Shown here: piece by piece, positions 35,394-43,964 of the stretch
Layout of the letters: the number at the start of each line of letters is the position of its first letter
Position numbering within the stretch: position 1 is the stretch's first letter
Assembly (NCBI RefSeq): GCF_000166355.1
Contig: NC_014652.1
Span: 1,648,928-1,712,927 of the forward strand
Source: Caldicellulosiruptor hydrothermalis 108
GTDB lineage: Bacteria > Bacillota > Thermoanaerobacteria > Caldicellulosiruptorales > Caldicellulosiruptoraceae
Direction of reading: 5' to 3'
DNA: 64,000 nucleotides
Translations under genes and position numbers: made by a program
Notes under the pieces: model-generated
The model's database searches: none
The model's input: the letters and a program-made list of their open reading frames with translations, nothing else
Told to the model about the DNA's origin: nothing

Positions 35394-37300
35394 TTTAAAA
35401 TCACCCCAAACATTATTGCGATTAATGCAATTGAAAGAATATTTACAATAAGTGTTACTGTCTTCTCATTTGTGAGTGTTTCAAAATAATAATTTTTGAA
35501 TTCAAACGGCACAACTCTATCTTTTTCGCCTCTGAAACCAAAATTGTCCGAATTTTCACATGACATATACACAGGTACATATCTTTTCGGCTTAAACCAC
35601 CTATATATTAGAGTTCCCAGAACAACTGCTGCTACCAGCACACCAAAAAATACAAGCGGATTAAATCCAAAGAAATCTTTCACATATAATTCTTTTATAT
35701 TGCTGCTGCTAACACCTGAATACCTTGCAAAAGAAGACTTGAAAAATGGCACAACAAAAGTATTTGTAAACTGGATCAAAAAGATGCTTACAAAAACTAC
35801 CAATATTGAAATAGCCATCAACGGGATATGCTTTACAAATTCAAATTTTTCTATCTTATTTTTATCCTTTCCATCAGAAAGAATCTTGCCTATAAACTTT
35901 GTCCAGAAAACAACTGTAAAAGCACTTCCCAAGATTATTTCAAGCATTGCTACAATGTTTTGAGTTGACACCTCAATAGCAATCCATTTTGTAATTAAAA
36001 CGCCAAACGGAGGAAGTAGCATTGACACACTTCCTAAAAGAGTCAGAAAAGCAACAATTGGCATTTTATACTTGATTCCGTCCATATCCTCTATGTTTCG
36101 CGAACCTATACCCTGTTCTATTGAACCAACGCACAAGAACAAAAGCGCTTTAGACACACCATGCAAAACTATCAAAAGTGCAGCTGCATATATAGCATAC
36201 ACATTTGCTATGGATGACAATGCAATTATAAGACCCAAGTTAGAAATTGTTGAGTATGCCAACACCCTTTTTGCATTTGACTGAAAGATGGCTAAAAGTG
36301 CTGCTGACACAAAAGTAAAAGAACCTGCTACCGCAACTATTTTTGACAGCCATGTATCAATAAATACCGGTGACAGCCTCAAAACTAGATATACTCCTGC
36401 TTTTACCATTGTGCTTGAGTGAAGCAGGGCAGACACAGGTGTTGGTGCCACCATAGCACCAAGTAGCCAACTCTGGAATGGCATCTGGGCAGACTTTGTA
36501 AATGCTGCAAGGACTAAAAAGGCAATTGGTATCATCAAAATACTGCTGTCTTGTGAAGATATAATCTCATTCAAAGCAACTGTGCCAGATTTATAGTACA
36601 TAAATATTATACCTATAACAAAGCTAAGCCCACCTATCGAATTTAAAAGAAGAGCTCTTGTTGCATTTTTAATGCTCTCTTCATTCTGGTCATGAGAAAT
36701 TAGCAGGAACGAACAGAGTGTGGTAATCTCCCAGAAAAAGTATACCCACAATATGTTGTTTGAAATCACAAGACCGTTCATTGCACCTAAAAATAGCATA
36801 ATTATTGCAAAAAATATATTTTGTCTGCTCTTTTCAAGATGAAGGTGTTTCTCATGCTCTTCCATATAAGAAAGTGCAAATATTGCAATAAGCGGTCCTA
36901 TTATGTTTATCAAAAGAAGCATAATAAAGCTCAAATGATCAACAAAAAATATATTTTCAACTTCTAATTTCCCTACTTTAAATTCAAACACGAACATAAA
37001 AACAAACTGCAAAATGGCAAGAAGGCTAATGAGCTTGTTTTTAAGTTTTGTACCAATCAAAAAAATGATTGCTAACAAAAAATAGTCGGCAAATGTTATG
37101 AGATATTCAAGTGCAAAATTTAAAGAATGCGAAAGTCTCAGTAACCTGTCACCCTGTGAAATAGAATAGATACTTGCGCTAATTAACACTGCAGACATCA
37201 AAAAAACAATAGCTTTTCTAAAATTGCTATTGTTAATAAGGTAGATAAAAAGTGCTGCTATCATGGGTAAAAATATTAGGAGTAAATAGATGTTCACCAT
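35390..37300 (-). CDS. echA: Ech hydrogenase antiporter-like subunit EchA
   Basis: 636 residues of the NuoL/MrpA-like antiporter family with about 16 membrane segments. Conserved patterns include ITTLCSFLLISHDQ, FTKSAQMPFQSWLLGAM, PTPVSALLHSSTMVKAGVYL and LAYSTISNLGL. It is the ion-pumping subunit, probably proton or sodium. It is the first gene of a minus-strand run that reaches 21176 with only short gaps. AAGGAAG precedes the ATG. A promoter and a Rex-like site lie upstream. Confidence 0.93.
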   Translation of the reverse strand: MVNIYLLLIFLPMIAALFIYLINNSNFRKAIVFLMSAVLISASIYSISQGDRLLRLSHSLNFALEYLITFADYFLLAIIFLIGTKLKNKLISLLAILQFVFMFVFEFKVGKLEVENIFFVDHLSFIMLLLINIIGPLIAIFALSYMEEHEKHLHLEKSRQNIFFAIIMLFLGAMNGLVISNNILWVYFFWEITTLCSFLLISHDQNEESIKNATRALLLNSIGGLSFVIGIIFMYYKSGTVALNEIISSQDSSILMIPIAFLVLAAFTKSAQMPFQSWLLGAMVAPTPVSALLHSSTMVKAGVYLVLRLSPVFIDTWLSKIVAVAGSFTFVSAALLAIFQSNAKRVLAYSTISNLGLIIALSSIANVYAIYAAALLIVLHGVSKALLFLCVGSIEQGIGSRNIEDMDGIKYKMPIVAFLTLLGSVSMLLPPFGVLITKWIAIEVSTQNIVAMLEIILGSAFTVVFWTKFIGKILSDGKDKNKIEKFEFVKHIPLMAISILVVFVSIFLIQFTNTFVVPFFKSSFARYSGVSSSNIKELYVKDFFGFNPLVFFGVLVAAVVLGTLIYRWFKPKRYVPVYMSCENSDNFGFRGEKDRVVPFEFKNYYFETLTNEKTVTLIVNILSIALIAIMFGVILK

Positions 37301-37353
37301 CAGTTTCTTCCTTGCCCCTTTCTATTTGTGATGATAAACTATTGCTATTAAAG

Positions 37354-37382
37354 ATTATAACATATAATCTTTGTCTTGTATA
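37354..37382 (-). promoter_or_regulatory. promoter of the ech-hyp-kor block
   Basis: On the minus strand TATACA (37377-37382) and TATAAT (37354-37359) are separated by 17 bases; the -10 is perfect and the -35 matches 4 of 6. The predicted leader to echA is about 45 bases. Confidence 0.6.
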
Positions 37383-37392
37383 CAGTATGCAA

Positions 37393-37410
37393 AAGTTAAT
37401 TTGTTAACAA
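37393..37410. promoter_or_regulatory. Rex-like redox operator upstream of echA
   Basis: AAGTTAA-TTTG-TTAACAA matches 12 of 14 defined bases of the clostridial Rex consensus TTGTTAA-N4-TTAACAA. It lies just upstream of the ech promoter's -35 and about 65 bases before the divergent HAD gene. Rex senses the NADH/NAD ratio and controls fermentation and hydrogen genes in Clostridia. The match is seen; the binding is inferred. Confidence 0.5.
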
Positions 37411-37425
37411 ACTCCAGAATACTTG

Positions 37426-37444
37426 AAAAATAGCTGCTATTTTT
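37426..37444. repeat. palindrome AAAAATAGC-T-GCTATTTTT
   Basis: Perfect 9-bp arms around one base, 32 bases before the HAD gene start. It could be an operator for the HAD gene. A related core (TAGCTGCTATTTT) also occurs in the rho terminator at 54441-54478. Confidence 0.45.
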
Positions 37445-37475
37445 TGTTCAACATTTTAAAAGAAGGTGATCAGTC

Positions 37476-38330
37476 TTGATAAAATTAATTGCGCTGGATA
37501 TTGATGGAACCCTTTTAAATGATGCAGGTTGTATTCCTCAAATAAACAAGGAGTTTTTAAAAATTGCTGTAGAAAAGTATAAAATTGAAATAGTACTTTG
37601 TACAGGAAGAGGTGCTTCGGCCTTTAAAATTACAAAAGACCTGAATTTGCCATGTTCACTAATCTCGGCAAATGGCGTTTATGTTTTTGAAAATCCTGAT
37701 TTTCCTCCCATCATAAAAAATTATCTTACAGAACGTCAGAAGAAAGTATTAATTGAGTTTCTTGATAATAATCATTTTGACATAGACTATTACATCGTAC
37801 TGGGATATGACCAAGATTTTCACATGATTTATAAAGAAAGAACAAATCACGACAATTATTTTTTAAACTTTGTAAACGGCCGCAAACAATTTAAACCTAC
37901 ATACCCGGCAGAGAGGCTTTTAAAGTTTTTAGAATATCCTATTAGCCACATTGGAATTGTAGGCAAATACGAAAAACTTAAAGAGATAAAAGAAATCCTT
38001 AAAACACTTGAGTTGGATTGTAATATTATTCTCTACTATGCATCAGACAACAAAGAATATGGTTTCTTAGAAGTCTTGAGCAATGATGCATCAAAAGAGA
38101 AAGCTCTTTTGCAATTTATGAATTTTAAAAATATCTCATCTGAAGAATTGATATCAATTGGCGATAACTTCAACGACGTTGGAATGTTTAAAATCTCTGG
38201 TATAAGTGTAGCAGTTGCAAATGCACCAGAGGAAGTAAAAAAAGCTGCAAAGTTTGTAACCTGCAAAACTAACAACGAAGGTGCTGTTGCTGAAGCTATT
38301 GAAAGGTTCATAATGAAAAGGGATGGGTAA
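37476..38330 (+). CDS. HAD-superfamily Cof-type phosphatase
   Basis: 284 residues. The HAD motifs are LDIDGTLLND (motif I, ~8-17), a Ser/Thr motif II around SLISANGVY, Lys near KEKALLQF (~209-217) and motif IV SIGDNFNDVGMF (~226-237). It is type IIB with a cap domain in the middle (~85-190). Such enzymes dephosphorylate sugar phosphates or cofactors in the cytoplasm; the substrate is unknown. The start is TTG, with AGAAGGTGAT correctly spaced. It is monocistronic with a strong terminator. Confidence 0.88.
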   Translation: MIKLIALDIDGTLLNDAGCIPQINKEFLKIAVEKYKIEIVLCTGRGASAFKITKDLNLPCSLISANGVYVFENPDFPPIIKNYLTERQKKVLIEFLDNNHFDIDYYIVLGYDQDFHMIYKERTNHDNYFLNFVNGRKQFKPTYPAERLLKFLEYPISHIGIVGKYEKLKEIKEILKTLELDCNIILYYASDNKEYGFLEVLSNDASKEKALLQFMNFKNISSEELISIGDNFNDVGMFKISGISVAVANAPEEVKKAAKFVTCKTNNEGAVAEAIERFIMKRDG

Positions 38331-38353
38331 ACCATGAACTGCCCATCCCTTTT
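38316..38353 (+). terminator. terminator of the HAD gene, probably bidirectional
   Basis: AAAAGGGATGGG / CCCATCCCTTTT form a perfect 12-bp stem whose 5' arm overlaps the last codons. Its 3' side gives TTTTT on the plus strand, and the reverse side gives TTTT for the convergent amidase gene. Confidence 0.85.
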
Positions 38354-38366
38354 TATTGCTACGCCT

Positions 38367-40859
38367 CTATCTATTGTAATTTTCATTTATATACTCCACG
38401 GCATCGGCTATAGCCTTTGCAACTGCATCTTTAAAACTATCGCTCAAAAGAAGGTCCAAATCTTGAGGGTTTGTCCCAAATGCAACTTCAACCAGCACAG
38501 CTGGCATAGAGGAAGTTCTCAGCACAGCCAAGTTAGGTCTTTCCACAATGCCCTTGTTCTGTGTACCAACCTGCTTGACTATGCTCTCAAGCACAATCTG
38601 GGCAAACTGCTTATCAGAAATAAGCCCATTTTGCTGTTTCTCTTTATACAAAACCATTGTTCCGCGCACAGATGAATTATCAATTGCATTGTTGTGAATG
38701 GAAATGAACAAGTCCGCATTTAAACTATTTGCCATCCTTGTTCTATCGTAAAGGTCTACATACACATCTTTATCACGCGACATATAAACTTCATAACCAA
38801 GGCTTTTGAGCTTTTCTCTCAGTCTTAAAGAGATATCTAAATTAAAATCTTTCTCATTATAAGTTACCTTTTTGCCATTTACCACTTTGGTGTATATAGC
38901 ACCTGGATCAGAACCCCCATGACCTGGGTCAATGAATATCTTCAATTTCTTCTGAGGTTTTTGTAATTTTTGTGAAAAACTTATTGTAATATTAGTTCCA
39001 CTTTTGCTTATGTTTGCTATGTAGTTAGGATTAATTTGAATGTAAACAATGCACTTGTCCTGCTGATAAACAGAATATACAGTGGTCACAACTGAGCCTT
39101 GTAAAGAATACACATCGTCTGCAATGGTTATAGGATACTGGCTTTCAAGTCTTATGGTGTTGCTGCTCTGGTCGTAAAAATAGTTTATCTGAGAGACAAA
39201 AGGCGAACTCAAAACAAGGCTTGAGGGCGGATTTACTCTTAAGCTTGAATACTGGTCAGCAAACACCACTTCTAACTTTCCATCAATTCTGTTTAAAACA
39301 AAAACCTTTGCCTTCGACGAAAAGATAATCTGACTACTATCCTGATCAATGTTTGAAAGAACATAAAAATCTACTCTACCATCATTTACTTGGTAAAGAT
39401 TATTATTTTGAACTAAAAATTGGGCTCCCTTCAAATTCAAAACCACAAAAGACTCATCAGCTCTGTAAATATCACTTACAACTGTTGGACTAATTTCAAT
39501 TTGGGCAAGAGTAAAGCCATCAGAAGGTATAACATCTATTTTTTGAATCATATATATTTGAGAAGGATAAGCTATTGAATTTTGAGAGCCTGGAGTTTGA
39601 TAATCCTCGCTACTGTCAATATTTGTCTTTGACTCTATAACTTTTGGCAAATCTATTTCAATTTTGATTTGGTTGCCCTGGTTTATTACCTTGTAATTTT
39701 TTATCAAACTTGAATCATAATCTATTACAATGCGCGAAAATTTGTTGCCACTTGAATCAATGTTTTGTGCATGTCTTATTCTAAATATGCCATTTTTATT
39801 TATTTCTATTCTGTTATTTTGTAAATTATCAATACTATTTAAAACATCCAAAACTATTCTATCAGGATTAAAAAGTTTGTAGTCCTTATAAGACAAAGTT
39901 TGAGTTGCCGAAACAATCAGTATAAACTTATTATTTTCTATGGTATACTTTATGTCAGTAATATAATTTGTCTCCTGCACTGTTCTTGACAAATTGCTTC
40001 TTGAGGTTAAAGTATTTGAAATTTGATTTTTCGAAGAACTTGACTGTACAACTTGTGATTTTTTAGTATTTAAGCTTATCATCTTTTTTGTTTTATCAGT
40101 TTGATACGAGTAACCAAAAATTGATGCCAGATCTTTTGCCAGAATATAAGACTTTCCACTTTTTACAAAAACTTTGGCTGAAAGAGTTTTCTTTGTCTTA
40201 TTGTAATAGTAAAATTCTTTATCAATATAAAATTCATATGTATCACTTAACCTTTTAGCCAAAACCTTCTTTGTTTTCGAATCATAAGACACATTAAACC
40301 CTACTAATTTCAAAAATTGAGCAAGAGCAAGATAAACATTGTCTTTACCTTCTAAAGCTTTTACCGATGATATAAATTTACTCTCAATATAAAGATTATA
40401 AGTTGTATCTTGAAAAGCATTGACTAAAGACGTCGTAATTCGGTTAGTATTAAAAACAACTATCATTCTGTTTTTATCGAACTGGCATAAATAATTAAAA
40501 ATAGATGCTAAATCCTTTGCCATAATATAGGACTTACCCTTATTTATAATAATCTTAGCCAAAAGTTCTTTTTTTGTCTTATTGTAGTAGTAAAATGTCT
40601 TATCAACATAGAACTGATATGTATCCTTGGATTTTTTTGCTAAGATAGCTTTAGATTTTGAATCATAAGTAACACTAAATCCTTTTAGTTTGAAAAAGTC
40701 ACCAAGTGCAAGGTAAACATTACCTTTACTTTCTAAAATCTTTACTGAGGATATTAGCTTCCCATCAATATAGAGTTTGTAAGAGGTGGCTGCAAAAACC
40801 GACATGAAAAGCAAAAAAAACACTATCACTATAGTCACTACATTCCTTATCTTATTCAT
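38367..40859 (-). CDS. N-acetylmuramoyl-L-alanine amidase with duplicated N-terminal modules and AMIN domain
   Basis: About 830 residues, secreted (signal ~5-26). Two copies of a copper-amine-oxidase-N-like module follow (~28-135 and ~150-255; SYKLYIDGKLISSVK, TYNLYIESKFISSVK). Then come a linker, an AMIN-like domain (~290-400) and further beta-structure. The C-terminal Amidase_3 domain has IDPGHGGSDPGA, YNEKDFNLDISLRLREKL and DLFISIHNNA. The zinc ligands His and Glu and a final HNN are present. It cleaves the muramoyl-L-Ala bond, perhaps in cell separation. The ATG at 40859 is chosen over a TTG six codons earlier. Confidence 0.9.
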   Translation of the reverse strand: MNKIRNVVTIVIVFFLLFMSVFAATSYKLYIDGKLISSVKILESKGNVYLALGDFFKLKGFSVTYDSKSKAILAKKSKDTYQFYVDKTFYYYNKTKKELLAKIIINKGKSYIMAKDLASIFNYLCQFDKNRMIVVFNTNRITTSLVNAFQDTTYNLYIESKFISSVKALEGKDNVYLALAQFLKLVGFNVSYDSKTKKVLAKRLSDTYEFYIDKEFYYYNKTKKTLSAKVFVKSGKSYILAKDLASIFGYSYQTDKTKKMISLNTKKSQVVQSSSSKNQISNTLTSRSNLSRTVQETNYITDIKYTIENNKFILIVSATQTLSYKDYKLFNPDRIVLDVLNSIDNLQNNRIEINKNGIFRIRHAQNIDSSGNKFSRIVIDYDSSLIKNYKVINQGNQIKIEIDLPKVIESKTNIDSSEDYQTPGSQNSIAYPSQIYMIQKIDVIPSDGFTLAQIEISPTVVSDIYRADESFVVLNLKGAQFLVQNNNLYQVNDGRVDFYVLSNIDQDSSQIIFSSKAKVFVLNRIDGKLEVVFADQYSSLRVNPPSSLVLSSPFVSQINYFYDQSSNTIRLESQYPITIADDVYSLQGSVVTTVYSVYQQDKCIVYIQINPNYIANISKSGTNITISFSQKLQKPQKKLKIFIDPGHGGSDPGAIYTKVVNGKKVTYNEKDFNLDISLRLREKLKSLGYEVYMSRDKDVYVDLYDRTRMANSLNADLFISIHNNAIDNSSVRGTMVLYKEKQQNGLISDKQFAQIVLESIVKQVGTQNKGIVERPNLAVLRTSSMPAVLVEVAFGTNPQDLDLLLSDSFKDAVAKAIADAVEYINENYNR

Positions 40860-40897
40860 GCCAGACCTACCCCGCAAAAAATGTAATTTATAGGTAT

Positions 40898-40926
40898 ATA
40901 ATACCCCATTTTGTCGAACAAATCAA
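40898..40926 (-). promoter_or_regulatory. promoter of the amidase gene
   Basis: TTGATT (40921-40926) and TATTAT (40898-40903) with 17 bases between, on the minus strand. It is back to back with the argC promoter, 20 bases away. Confidence 0.6.
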
Positions 40927-40946
40927 TTTAAATATTTGCCAACGTA

Positions 40947-40975
40947 TTGTATTTTTATACACTGTGGTGTATAAT
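40947..40975 (+). promoter_or_regulatory. argC promoter
   Basis: TTGTAT (40947-40952), 17 bases, then a perfect TATAAT (40970-40975). The leader to the argC start is about 47 bases. It is overlapped by an 18-base palindrome. Confidence 0.65.
40956..40973. promoter_or_regulatory. operator-like palindrome over the argC -10
   Basis: TATACAC-TGTG-GTGTATA is a perfect 18-bp inverted repeat that covers the spacer and most of the -10. ArgR boxes are also 18-bp palindromes, but this sequence departs from the usual consensus. A repressor of argCB is likely; its identity is open. Confidence 0.6.
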
Positions 40976-41028
40976 TATTTGCATAGTTGAAAACAAAACT
41001 TCATTAATACAAAGAGGAGATGACCAAG

Positions 41029-42060
41029 TTGATAAAAGCAAGCATTATAGGAGCATCAGGATATGTAGGATTAGAGCTTATTCGGCTTTTGTTAAGACAC
41101 CCTGAAGTGGAAATTATATCTGTGATATCTTCAAGTAGCAATCAGCTTTCAATTGAGAAAACAAATCCTCAGTTTAAAAAGGTTTCAAATCTTGTATTTG
41201 AGGAATTTAATAGAGAAGCTATAGAAGAGGCAGATGTAATATTTTGTGCCTTGCCGCACGGTATTTCACAGGAATATGTCAAAATAGGATATGACCTTGG
41301 CAAGGTTGTGATTGATTTAAGTGCTGATTTTAGATACAAAGATTTGCAAAGATATGCAAAAGATTATACTGAGCATAAATACCCTGAACTTTTGCAAAAA
41401 AGCGCATATGGACTTTGTGAAATAAACAGAGGAGAGATTAAAAATGCTCAGATCATTGGAAATCCTGGATGTTATCCAACAAGTGCAATACTTGGCCTTG
41501 CTCCACTTTTGAAAAATAAACTCATAGACAAAAATAGTATAATAATAGACTCAAAGTCAGGCGTTTCTGGAGCTGGTAAAAAATCTGATTTTGCATATAG
41601 TTTTTGCGAACTTGATGAAAATTTCAAAGCGTATGGAGTTGCAAAACACAGACATACAAGCGAAATTGAAGAGAAATGTAGTTTGCTATTTGGTGAAGAT
41701 TTGAATTTATCATTTACACCACATCTTCTGCCTGTAAAAAGAGGAATACTGTCAACTATATATGCTACTCTTGTTAAGAACATTGACAAGGGCGATCTTG
41801 TTGAAATCTATAATGAATTTTACAAAGATGAATACTTTGTTCGTATTTTTGAAGATGAACTGCCTGAACTAAAGTACGTAAGAGGCACAAACTTTGTTGA
41901 TATCGGATTTGAAATTGACAAGAAAACAAATAGAGTTATTATAATCTCATGCATTGACAATCTCATAAAAGGTGCTGCCGGCCAGGCAATTCAAAATATG
42001 AATATAAGATTCTCTTTTGATGAAAAAATGGGACTTGTTATGGTGGGAGAATATTTTTAA
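41029..42060 (+). CDS. argC: N-acetyl-gamma-glutamyl-phosphate reductase ArgC
   Basis: About 343 residues. The NADP-binding motif GASGYVGLELIRLL is at the N-terminus, and the active-site cysteine is in IIGNPGCYPTSAIL (~C148). The His-containing VAKHRHTSEIEE and FTPHLLPVKRGILSTIY are conserved. It reduces N-acetylglutamyl phosphate to the semialdehyde in arginine synthesis. GAGGAG directly abuts the ATG at 41020, so the TTG at 41029, nine bases downstream and giving the usual MIKASIIG start, is preferred. It forms a two-gene unit with argB. Confidence 0.93.
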   Translation: MIKASIIGASGYVGLELIRLLLRHPEVEIISVISSSSNQLSIEKTNPQFKKVSNLVFEEFNREAIEEADVIFCALPHGISQEYVKIGYDLGKVVIDLSADFRYKDLQRYAKDYTEHKYPELLQKSAYGLCEINRGEIKNAQIIGNPGCYPTSAILGLAPLLKNKLIDKNSIIIDSKSGVSGAGKKSDFAYSFCELDENFKAYGVAKHRHTSEIEEKCSLLFGEDLNLSFTPHLLPVKRGILSTIYATLVKNIDKGDLVEIYNEFYKDEYFVRIFEDELPELKYVRGTNFVDIGFEIDKKTNRVIIISCIDNLIKGAAGQAIQNMNIRFSFDEKMGLVMVGEYF

Positions 42061-42090
42061 AAACAACTAAGAATGAAGGGATGATGGTTT

Positions 42091-42972
42091 ATGTACGAAG
42101 AAATGGACACTCTGATTGAAAAAGCAAGTATATTAATAGAAGCTCTTCCCTACATACAAAAGCTCTATGGAAAGACTGTTGTGATAAAATATGGCGGGAA
42201 TGCCATGATAAATGAAAAGCTTAAAAACTGGGTTATGGAAGATATAACTTTGCTCAAATACATTGGTGTAAATCCAATAGTTGTTCATGGCGGTGGACCT
42301 GACATAAATTCAGTCCTTAAGAAGCTCAATGTTGAAAGTCAGTTTGTCAATGGGCTCAGAGTAACAGATATGCAAACCATGGAAGTTGCTCAAATGGTTC
42401 TGGTAGGAAAGACAAACAAAGAACTTGTATCAATGCTAAACCAAAAAGGGGGAAAGGCAATAGGTATTTGCGGAATTGATGGAAATTTAATTCAAGCACG
42501 AAAACATTATGAGTATGTAAATGGTGAAAAAGTTGACTTAGGTTACGTTGGAGAGGTTGTGTCAATAAACGCAAAGGTTTTAGAAATGCTTGCCAAGGAT
42601 GAATACATACCTGTTGTTGCACCAATTGGTGTTGGAGAAGATGGCACAAGCTACAACATTAATGCAGATACTGTTGCTGCTGAGATTGCAAAGGCAATAA
42701 AGGCTGAAAAGCTCATGTTCATGACAGATGTTGAAGGATTAAAATACGATAAAAATAGCAAAGAAATAATCTCAGCAATAAGTGCCGATGAAGTTTTAAA
42801 GATGATTGATGAAGGAAAGATTGATGGTGGAATGATTCCAAAGGTTTTAGGATGCATTGATGCACTAAAGCACGGTGTCAATCGTACACACATACTTGAT
42901 GGAAGAATTCCCCACTGTATTTTGCTTGAGATATTCACAGACAAAGGCATTGGAACAATGATTCATCTGTGA
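42091..42972 (+). CDS. argB: acetylglutamate kinase ArgB
   Basis: 293 residues of the amino-acid kinase family. [12 protein letters not shown] (~33-44) binds phosphate, [13 protein letters not shown] (~65-77) and [17 protein letters not shown] (~89-105) bind N-acetylglutamate and shape the site, and [12 protein letters not shown] (~190) follows. It phosphorylates N-acetyl-L-glutamate, the step before ArgC. The N-terminal helix before the kinase fold (~1-25) is typical of hexameric, arginine-inhibited forms; feedback control is therefore plausible. A strong terminator follows, so argJ and argD are elsewhere. Confidence 0.93.
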   Translation: MYEEMDTLIEKASILIEALPYIQKLYGKTVVIKYGGNAMINEKLKNWVMEDITLLKYIGVNPIVVHGGGPDINSVLKKLNVESQFVNGLRVTDMQTMEVAQMVLVGKTNKELVSMLNQKGGKAIGICGIDGNLIQARKHYEYVNGEKVDLGYVGEVVSINAKVLEMLAKDEYIPVVAPIGVGEDGTSYNINADTVAAEIAKAIKAEKLMFMTDVEGLKYDKNSKEIISAISADEVLKMIDEGKIDGGMIPKVLGCIDALKHGVNRTHILDGRIPHCILLEIFTDKGIGTMIHL

Positions 42973-42990
42973 AAATTTTGTATGTCAGTT

Positions 42991-43040
42991 ATAAATAAAC
43001 GGGGCTTTATCCTTCTTTGACCATAGCCCCGTTTATTTAT
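42991..43040 (+). terminator. terminator of argCB, bidirectional
   Basis: A perfect 16-bp stem (ATAAATAAACGGGGCT / AGCCCCGTTTATTTAT) with an 18-nt loop lies 18 bases after argB. Its 3' arm overlaps the last codons of convergent rlmH, and it can end both transcripts. Confidence 0.85.
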
Positions 43041-43497
43041 GGTACTTTCTCCCATAAATAATTGACAATCCTCTGTAAATTTGTTCATAAAGTAAGACTC
43101 TAAAAAGCTGATGAGGAAAAGTGAGTTTTGAAAATGAGAGAAGCAAATCAGCTCTTCTTTTCACTTCATTTGAAAGACCGTTGGAACTGCCAATGATAAA
43201 AGTAATATCCTTACTGCTATTCATGTTTTTCCTTAGAATCTCAGAAAATTCTTCTGATGAAAACTCAATTCCATTAACATCACACACTATTATAAATTCG
43301 TCTTTCTTTATAAGCTTTAAAATCTTATCAGCTTCTTTTTCTAAAAGCGTTTCGATATTAGAATATTTATTTTCATCTTCTTCTTTTATCTCTATTTCTT
43401 CGACTTTTACCCACCGCGAAAGTCTTTTTTTGTACTCTTCACATGCCTGTAGAAAATACTTCTCTTTTATTGTTCCAACACTGATTATTCTTATCAT
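43033..43497 (-). CDS. rlmH: 23S rRNA (pseudouridine1915-N3)-methyltransferase RlmH
   Basis: 154 residues of the SPOUT family, matching the usual ~159. ITFIIGSSNGLSNEVKRRAD is the SAM-binding knot and LTFPHQLFRVLLYEQIYR the C-terminal signature. It methylates pseudouridine 1915 in 23S rRNA helix 69. Its start overlaps the phosphatase gene's stop by four bases (ATGA). Confidence 0.95.
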   Translation of the reverse strand: MIRIISVGTIKEKYFLQACEEYKKRLSRWVKVEEIEIKEEDENKYSNIETLLEKEADKILKLIKKDEFIIVCDVNGIEFSSEEFSEILRKNMNSSKDITFIIGSSNGLSNEVKRRADLLLSFSKLTFPHQLFRVLLYEQIYRGLSIIYGRKYHK

Positions 43498-43964
43498 ATA
43501 TCATCCACTTTCGACAAAAGTTTGTCAAGAAGATAACTCAGTTCATCTCTGCACCTTCTGTACTCTTCGATATCCCCACCATACGGGTCAACAACATCCA
43601 ATTCTTTTTTGTCATCCAAGACATACTCTTTTAGAGTAAACACCTTGTCCATAACACCAGGGTACATCTTTGTAATTACCTCTTTATGATACCTTTCCAT
43701 TGTTAAGACAAGAGTGCTTTCTTTTATCATCTCCTCATTTATAAGTCTTGACACATGCGACGAGATATCAATACCAATTTCATTCATCACTAATATAGCA
43801 TTCTTCGAAGCCTTCTGTGGGAAAAATGCAGAAAGCCCAGCTGATTCAACTTCAATGTCATCAATATTCATCTTTTTTAGCTTTTCCTTTAAAAGATGTT
43901 CTGCCATTGGACTTCTGCAGGTATTGCCTGTACACACAAAAAGTATCTTTTTCTTCAATATCAC
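43494..43964 (-). CDS. low-molecular-weight protein phosphatase, YwlE-like
   Basis: 156 residues. The P-loop VCTGNTCRSPMAEHLL (~10-25) has the catalytic Cys and Arg, and the general acid is in VVDPYGGDIEEY (~130-141). The Thr between Asn and Cys of the loop (CTGNTCR) is the residue known to favour phosphoarginine in B. subtilis YwlE; tyrosine phosphatases usually have Ile or Leu there. An arginine phosphatase role is therefore suggested, opposing a McsB-like kinase elsewhere. ATGA overlaps join it to tsaC upstream and rlmH downstream. Confidence 0.88.
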   Translation of the reverse strand: MILKKKILFVCTGNTCRSPMAEHLLKEKLKKMNIDDIEVESAGLSAFFPQKASKNAILVMNEIGIDISSHVSRLINEEMIKESTLVLTMERYHKEVITKMYPGVMDKVFTLKEYVLDDKKELDVVDPYGGDIEEYRRCRDELSYLLDKLLSKVDDI

